Shown here piece after piece: positions 60,406 through 64,000 of a stretch of 64,000 bases of DNA; position 1 is the stretch's first letter, and every line of letters begins with the position of its first letter. The stretch comes from Oerskovia turbata. Its GTDB lineage: Bacteria; Actinomycetota; Actinomycetes; Actinomycetales; Cellulomonadaceae. Location: NCBI RefSeq assembly GCF_000718325.1, contig NZ_JOFV01000018.1, positions 45,009 to 109,008 of the forward strand. The letters run 5' to 3'. Made by a program: the position numbers and the translations under genes. Below the pieces are notes generated by a model. The model was not told the DNA's origin. It saw nothing but the letters and a program-made list of their open reading frames with translations, and did not search any database.

Positions 60406-61296
60406 TCAGTCCGTGCTGCGCACCATGGTCCGGATCCCCACGGCCAGCCCGACGGCGGCGGTCACCAGCGCGGCGACCCAGCCCCAGGCGGCGGCCGACG
60501 AGGTCAGGTCGCCCGCGAAGAGGGATCGCTCGGCGTCGACCAGGTAGGTCAGGGGGTTGAGGCGGGCTGCGGTCTGCATCCATGCGGGGCCGGTCTCGAG
60601 GGGCAGGAGCATGCCGGACAGGATCATGAGCGGGAAGAGCAGCGTCTGCTGGACCAGCCAGAACATCCATTCCTGCTTGCGGACCGCGAGGGCCAGGGCG
60701 TAGCTGAGCGACCCGACGCCGACGCCGAAGAGGGCGAGCATGAGCAGCCCGAGCACCGCACCGACGGGGTAGAGGTCGAACCCGAACGGCAGCATCACGA
60801 GCACGACCACGACGGACTGCGCCGCGATCGGCACCATCTCCTTGAGCGCGCGCCCCACGAGCAGCGACGGCCGGGACAGGGGCGAGACGAGCATGCGTTC
60901 GTGGGCCCCGGTGTTGAGCTCCTGCTGAAGGTTCGCGCCCGTGGTCGAGGTGCCGAACAGCGTCGTCATGACGAGGATCGACGGCACGAACCACTGCCAG
61001 ACGCTGCCTCCGAGCGTCCCGGCCGCGCCGCCGTCCTGCCCGCTGAGCGTGCCGACGAGCAGGGGCCCGAACAGCGCGAGGAACACGAGCGGCTGGACCA
61101 GGCCGAACACGACCGAGAACGGGTCGTGGAGCAGCGGGCGCAGCTCGCGGACCAGGACGATCGAGGTGTCGCGCGAGAGGTGCGCGAGCCGCCCGCGGGG
61201 GCGGGTGCCGGGGCGTCCTGCCGTCGGCCTGGAGCCGCGCTGCGTGCGGGCGGGAGCAGGGCCGTGGCCCGTGGTCGTGGTGTCGACGGTGCTCAT
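60406..61296 (-). CDS. DrrB-type ABC transporter permease
   Basis: 296 residues, six membrane helices after an N-terminal polar region of about 45 residues. The ABC-2 (DrrB/NodJ-like) pattern is clear: TSIVLVRELRPLLHDPFSVV, FGTSTTGANLQQELNTGAHE, RMLVSPLSRPSLLVGRALKE and LSGMLLPLETGPAWM. It exports a drug-like or lipid substrate with the ATPase gene upstream, which it overlaps by four bases. Confidence 0.9.
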   Translation of the reverse strand: MSTVDTTTTGHGPAPARTQRGSRPTAGRPGTRPRGRLAHLSRDTSIVLVRELRPLLHDPFSVVFGLVQPLVFLALFGPLLVGTLSGQDGGAAGTLGGSVWQWFVPSILVMTTLFGTSTTGANLQQELNTGAHERMLVSPLSRPSLLVGRALKEMVPIAAQSVVVVLVMLPFGFDLYPVGAVLGLLMLALFGVGVGSLSYALALAVRKQEWMFWLVQQTLLFPLMILSGMLLPLETGPAWMQTAARLNPLTYLVDAERSLFAGDLTSSAAAWGWVAALVTAAVGLAVGIRTMVRSTD

Positions 61297-62342
61297 GCTG
61301 CGTCCTTCCCGGAGAGCGTCGTGCTCTCGGTGGTCGGTGCGGAGGTCGAGGTGGTGGGGTCGTCCGGCGTCGCGGTCTCGCGCAGGCTGCGCCCGGTCAG
61401 CGCGAGGAACACGTCGTCGAGCGTGGGGCGGTGGACCTGGGCCGCAGCGACGGGGACGCCCCCGTGGTCGGCCGCGCGCAGGAGCGTCGGGAGGAGCGCG
61501 GGTCCGTCCGCGGCGCGGGCCGTGACCTGGGTGCCGGCCGTCTCGACCTCCCGGACCCCGTCGGCGCGGGAGACGAGCCGCGCGAGGCGGGCGCCGTCGT
61601 CGGGCGTCGTCGCGTCGAGGACCACGCGGTCCCCGGCGAGGTTCGTCTTGAGCGCCTCCGCGGTGTCGTCCGCGATGACCTCGCCGTGGTCGACGACGAC
61701 GACGCGCTCGGCCATGGTGTCGGCCTCGTCGAGGTAGTGCGTGGTCAGGACGATCGTCATGGGGTCGCACGTGGTGGCGAGCGCGTCGGCCCGCATGCGC
61801 AGGACGTGCTCCCACAGGTTGGCGCGGTTGTGCGGGTCGAGGCCGGTCGAGGGCTCGTCGAGGAACAGCAGCGACGGCGAGTGGACGAGGCCCATCGCGA
61901 CGTCGAGGCGGCGACGCTGCCCGCCCGAGAGGTCCGCGACCTTGCGCGTGCGCAGCGCGGTCAGGTCGAGCGCCTCGAACAGCTCGTCGGCCCGACGGCG
62001 CGCGGCCCGGCGGTCGAGGCCGTACACGACGCCCTGCGTCACGAGCTCGTCGACGGCCCGCTGGTTGTGGCCCGCGGCGTTGCCCTGCCCGACGTACCCG
62101 ATGTGGTGCCGGACCTGCGCGGGGTGCGCGACGACGTCGTACCCCGCGACGGTCGCGCTGCCCGAGGTGGGCGCGATGAGCGTCGTGAGCATGCGCAGGG
62201 TCGTGGTCTTGCCGGCCCCGTTGGGGCCCAGGACGGCGACGAGCTCGCCCGGCGCGATGTCGAGCGAGATGCCGCGCACGGCGTGCACGGTCTCGTGGCG
62301 GCTCACGACGAAGTCCTTCGTGAGGGAGCGGGTGTGGATCAC
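61293..62342 (-). CDS. DrrA-type ABC transporter ATPase
   Basis: 349 residues. Walker A GPNGAGKTT, Q-loop and LSGGQRRRLDVAMGL signature, Walker B LLFLDEPSTGLD, and His switch (TTHYLDEAD) are intact. The C-terminal about 90 residues are the DrrA-type regulatory extension ending DDVFLALTGRSL. A GTG at 62342 with GGAGGACACC is a better start than the ATG 30 bases upstream. The WYL regulator gene is divergent. Confidence 0.93.
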   Translation of the reverse strand: MIHTRSLTKDFVVSRHETVHAVRGISLDIAPGELVAVLGPNGAGKTTTLRMLTTLIAPTSGSATVAGYDVVAHPAQVRHHIGYVGQGNAAGHNQRAVDELVTQGVVYGLDRRAARRRADELFEALDLTALRTRKVADLSGGQRRRLDVAMGLVHSPSLLFLDEPSTGLDPHNRANLWEHVLRMRADALATTCDPMTIVLTTHYLDEADTMAERVVVVDHGEVIADDTAEALKTNLAGDRVVLDATTPDDGARLARLVSRADGVREVETAGTQVTARAADGPALLPTLLRAADHGGVPVAAAQVHRPTLDDVFLALTGRSLRETATPDDPTTSTSAPTTESTTLSGKDAA

Positions 62343-62426
62343 GGTGTCCTCCAGGAGTGGGTGTGGTTCCACCCTGGCGGAGGTAGAGGTCAGGTTCTGT
62401 CCGCTACCTCGTGCGACGCTGGGGGC

Positions 62427-63596
62427 ATGCTCGAGACCTCGGCCCGGCTCCTCGCCCTGCTCTCCCTGCTCCAGGCCCGCCGCGACTGGCCGGGGGAGGC
62501 GCTCGCGGAGCGCCTGCGCGTCAGCCCGCGCACGGTGCGTCGCGACGTCGACCGCCTGCGCGAGCTCGGCTACCCCGTGCGCGCGACCAAGGGGCCCGAC
62601 GGCGGGTACCGCCTCGACGCCGGTGCCGACCTCCCGCCCCTGCTGTTCGACGACGAGCAGGCCGTCGCGGTCGCGGTCGCCCTCCAGACCTCGCCGGTGG
62701 GCGGACTGGAGGAACCGGCGCAGCGGGCGCTCGCGACGATCCGTCAGGTCATGCCCGCGCGGCTGCGCGGGCGGATCGACGCGCTCGAGGTGACCGTGGT
62801 GCGGTCGTCCGCGCAGGCCGCGCGGCCCGACGTCGACCCGGCCGTGCTGGTCGCCGTGGGCAGCGCCGTGCGGGCGCGCGAGGTGCTGCGCTTCGACTAC
62901 GACGGCGGGTCCTCAGCGCTGCTCGGCTCGGGCGACGCGGCGTTCCGGCCGCCGCGCCGCGCCGAGCCGCACCACCTCGTGACGTGGGGCGGGCGCTGGT
63001 ACCTCGTCGCGTGGGACCTCGAGCGTCAGGACTGGCGCACGTTCCGCGTCGACCGGATGACACCGCGGATGCCCACGGGGCCGCGGTTCGCGCCGCGCGA
63101 CCTGCCCGAGGTCCCGGCTGCCCGGGGGGCCGTAGCCCGGTCGCGTGGGGACGTGGCACCGGGTGCCCAACCGGCCGGGGGCGCTGCTGCCGGGCGAGAG
63201 GGGGCTGCGGGGAGGGCGCGGCGCACCCGCGGGCAGGGCACCGTGCCCGACGTCGCCGCGTACGTCGCGCACCAGCTCTCCCGTCCGCGGTGGCCCGCCG
63301 AGGGCGAGTTCGTCCTGCACGCCCGGGCGGACGACCTCGCGCCGTGGGTGGGGGACCAGGGACTCGTCGAGGCCCTGGGGCCGGACCGGTCGCGGCTCGT
63401 CGCCGGGTCGTGGTCGTGGCGTGGGTTGGCCGCGTGGGTCGGCATGTTCGACGTCCCGTTCGAGGTCGTCGGGCCGGCCGAGCTGCGGGCCGCGGTCCGC
63501 GAGATGGGCGAGCGGTACCGGGGGGCCGTCGGTGACGCGGGCGGTGGTGCTGGCGGTGGTGCTGGCGGTGACGCGGGACCGACGGCGCGGGGGTGA
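62427..63596 (+). CDS. WYL-domain transcriptional regulator
   Basis: 389 residues. An N-terminal HTH_11 helix-turn-helix (RRDWPGEALAERLRVSPRTV, RRDVDRLRELGYPV) is followed by a WYL domain (PHHLVTWGGRWYLVAWDLER, then WRTFRVDRM) and a C-terminal WCX extension. An Ala/Gly/Arg-rich insertion lies near residues 230-270 and the end is a GGGAGGGAGG tail. WYL proteins often sense nucleic-acid or stress ligands. It is divergent from the DrrAB exporter and probably represses it. GACGCT lies six bases before the ATG. Confidence 0.88.
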   Translation: MLETSARLLALLSLLQARRDWPGEALAERLRVSPRTVRRDVDRLRELGYPVRATKGPDGGYRLDAGADLPPLLFDDEQAVAVAVALQTSPVGGLEEPAQRALATIRQVMPARLRGRIDALEVTVVRSSAQAARPDVDPAVLVAVGSAVRAREVLRFDYDGGSSALLGSGDAAFRPPRRAEPHHLVTWGGRWYLVAWDLERQDWRTFRVDRMTPRMPTGPRFAPRDLPEVPAARGAVARSRGDVAPGAQPAGGAAAGREGAAGRARRTRGQGTVPDVAAYVAHQLSRPRWPAEGEFVLHARADDLAPWVGDQGLVEALGPDRSRLVAGSWSWRGLAAWVGMFDVPFEVVGPAELRAAVREMGERYRGAVGDAGGGAGGGAGGDAGPTARG

Positions 63597-63641
63597 CGGG
63601 GAGGTGACCGGGCTCGGTGACGGGGGTCACGCGGGACCGGG

Positions 63642-63671
63642 TTGACCGGACCGTTCACCTCCCCGTAATGT
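63642..63671 (+). promoter_or_regulatory. rRNA operon promoter P1
   Basis: TTGACC (-35) and TAATGT (-10) are separated by 18 bases, close to the actinobacterial sigma-A consensus, upstream of the rRNA leader. Strength is inferred. Confidence 0.55.
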
Positions 63672-63825
63672 TCTCGAAGTCAGCCCGGCAGGGAGAGACG
63701 GACACCACTGCGAAGCTCCTCGGAGCCGCCGCGAAGTGGCCGTTGCCCCGGACTGAAATCCGACATCTTGAACTGGATGCCTCGCGCCTCCAGGGCCTGA
63801 CGTCGGGGATCGACCTCCACGTGTG

Positions 63826-63841
63826 ACCCGGTTTGCCGGGT
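63826..63841. other. Small hairpin overlapping rRNA promoter P2
   Basis: ACCCGG and CCGGGT (6 bp) around TTTG, ending one base before the -35 box of P2. It could form in transcripts started at P1. Confidence 0.35.
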
Positions 63842-63870
63842 TTGAAACGAAGAGGCCGGTCTGGTAGGTT
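63842..63870 (+). promoter_or_regulatory. rRNA operon promoter P2
   Basis: TTGAAA (-35, 63842-63847) and TAGGTT (-10, 63865-63870) are separated by 17 bases. The expected start is near 63877. A strong promoter is expected for rRNA. Confidence 0.65.
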
Positions 63871-64000
63871 AGAGAAGTTGCCCCGAGTGAAGGCCTGGAA
63901 ACGGGTTGGAGTCGGTGCGTGTCGGTTGCTTGAGAACTCAACAGTGTGCTTGATAGTTAATGCCAATTGTCCTGCGTGGGCGTGTGGCGCGCATCGTTTG
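63871..64000 (+). other. Leader of the 16S rRNA precursor
   Basis: Contains TTGAGAACTCAACAGTGTGC, a sequence typical of actinobacterial rrn leaders in the boxA/processing region upstream of 16S rRNA. The 16S gene itself is not inside the window. No coding frame is supported here. Confidence 0.65.

Noticed and set aside
63617..63966. Short frames in the rRNA leader
   Set aside because: They overlap the tandem promoters and leader and have no ribosome-binding site or coding bias.

Overview
The window is very GC-rich, densely coded chromosomal DNA from an actinobacterium. The protein set (Lrp/DadA, WYL and ROK regulators, three HisKA_3/LuxR two-component pairs, PEP carboxylase, a srs-like phenolic-lipid operon), the many starts without a Shine-Dalgarno sequence, and an rRNA leader of actinobacterial type at the right edge suggest a Micrococcales member near Cellulomonas, Cellulosimicrobium or Oerskovia. 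That placement is inference. I see no tRNA, CRISPR array, insertion sequence or prophage. The 16S gene should start just past the right edge.

Layout. 1-3.7 kb: small conserved proteins, including an alpha/beta hydrolase with an internal deletion and a uridine-kinase-like protein without a P-loop. 4.0-7.7 kb: ROK regulator, ChbG/YdjC-type deacetylase and GPH sugar transporter in one overlapping operon. 7.7-12.1 kb: MBL-fold protein, methyltransferase, SRPBCC protein, ArfB-type ribosome rescue factor, and a pentapeptide-repeat protein. 12.3-14.2 kb: an AbiEi/AbiEii type IV toxin-antitoxin module of lower GC, next to an Lsr2-C-domain protein with an acidic repeat linker (14.3-15.0 kb). 15.2-22.1 kb: two two-component pairs, a SpoIIE phosphatase and a CPBP protein. 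22.2-27.7 kb: oxidoreductase, TetR and GntR regulators, MFS transporter and an orphan LuxR helix-turn-helix.

27.9-31.7 kb: a type III polyketide synthase, an ICMT-like methyltransferase and a flavin hydroxylase form a translationally coupled operon like srsABC of Streptomyces griseus, divergent from a UbiA prenyltransferase. 31.7-36.0 kb: membrane proteins, including a 717-residue unknown whose C-terminal tail is encoded by a palindromic repeat. 36.2-38.2 kb: DadA-like amine oxidase divergent from an Lrp regulator. 38.3-48.1 kb: epimerase, YnfA-like protein, GNAT, a luciferase-like monooxygenase/FMN reductase/DoxX run, an HTTM protein pair, a ClC-type channel and a third two-component pair. 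48.2-53.9 kb: a pyridoxine/HMP kinase, then an apparent operon of a secreted I36-like protein, lipoprotein, peptidoglycan-binding adaptor and MacB-like ABC exporter. 54.0-63.6 kb: ppc, endonuclease IV, small proteins, a nuclease-like/RAMA fusion, a DrrAB-type exporter and a WYL regulator. 63.6-64.0 kb: tandem rRNA promoters and leader.

Three patterns cut across the genes: long palindromes at convergent gene ends (two copies related in sequence with covarying arms), a dispersed 16-mer GAGCGGCGCCGTCGGG with strand bias, and a recurrent nAnnnT-N6/7-start signature that suggests many leaderless transcripts.
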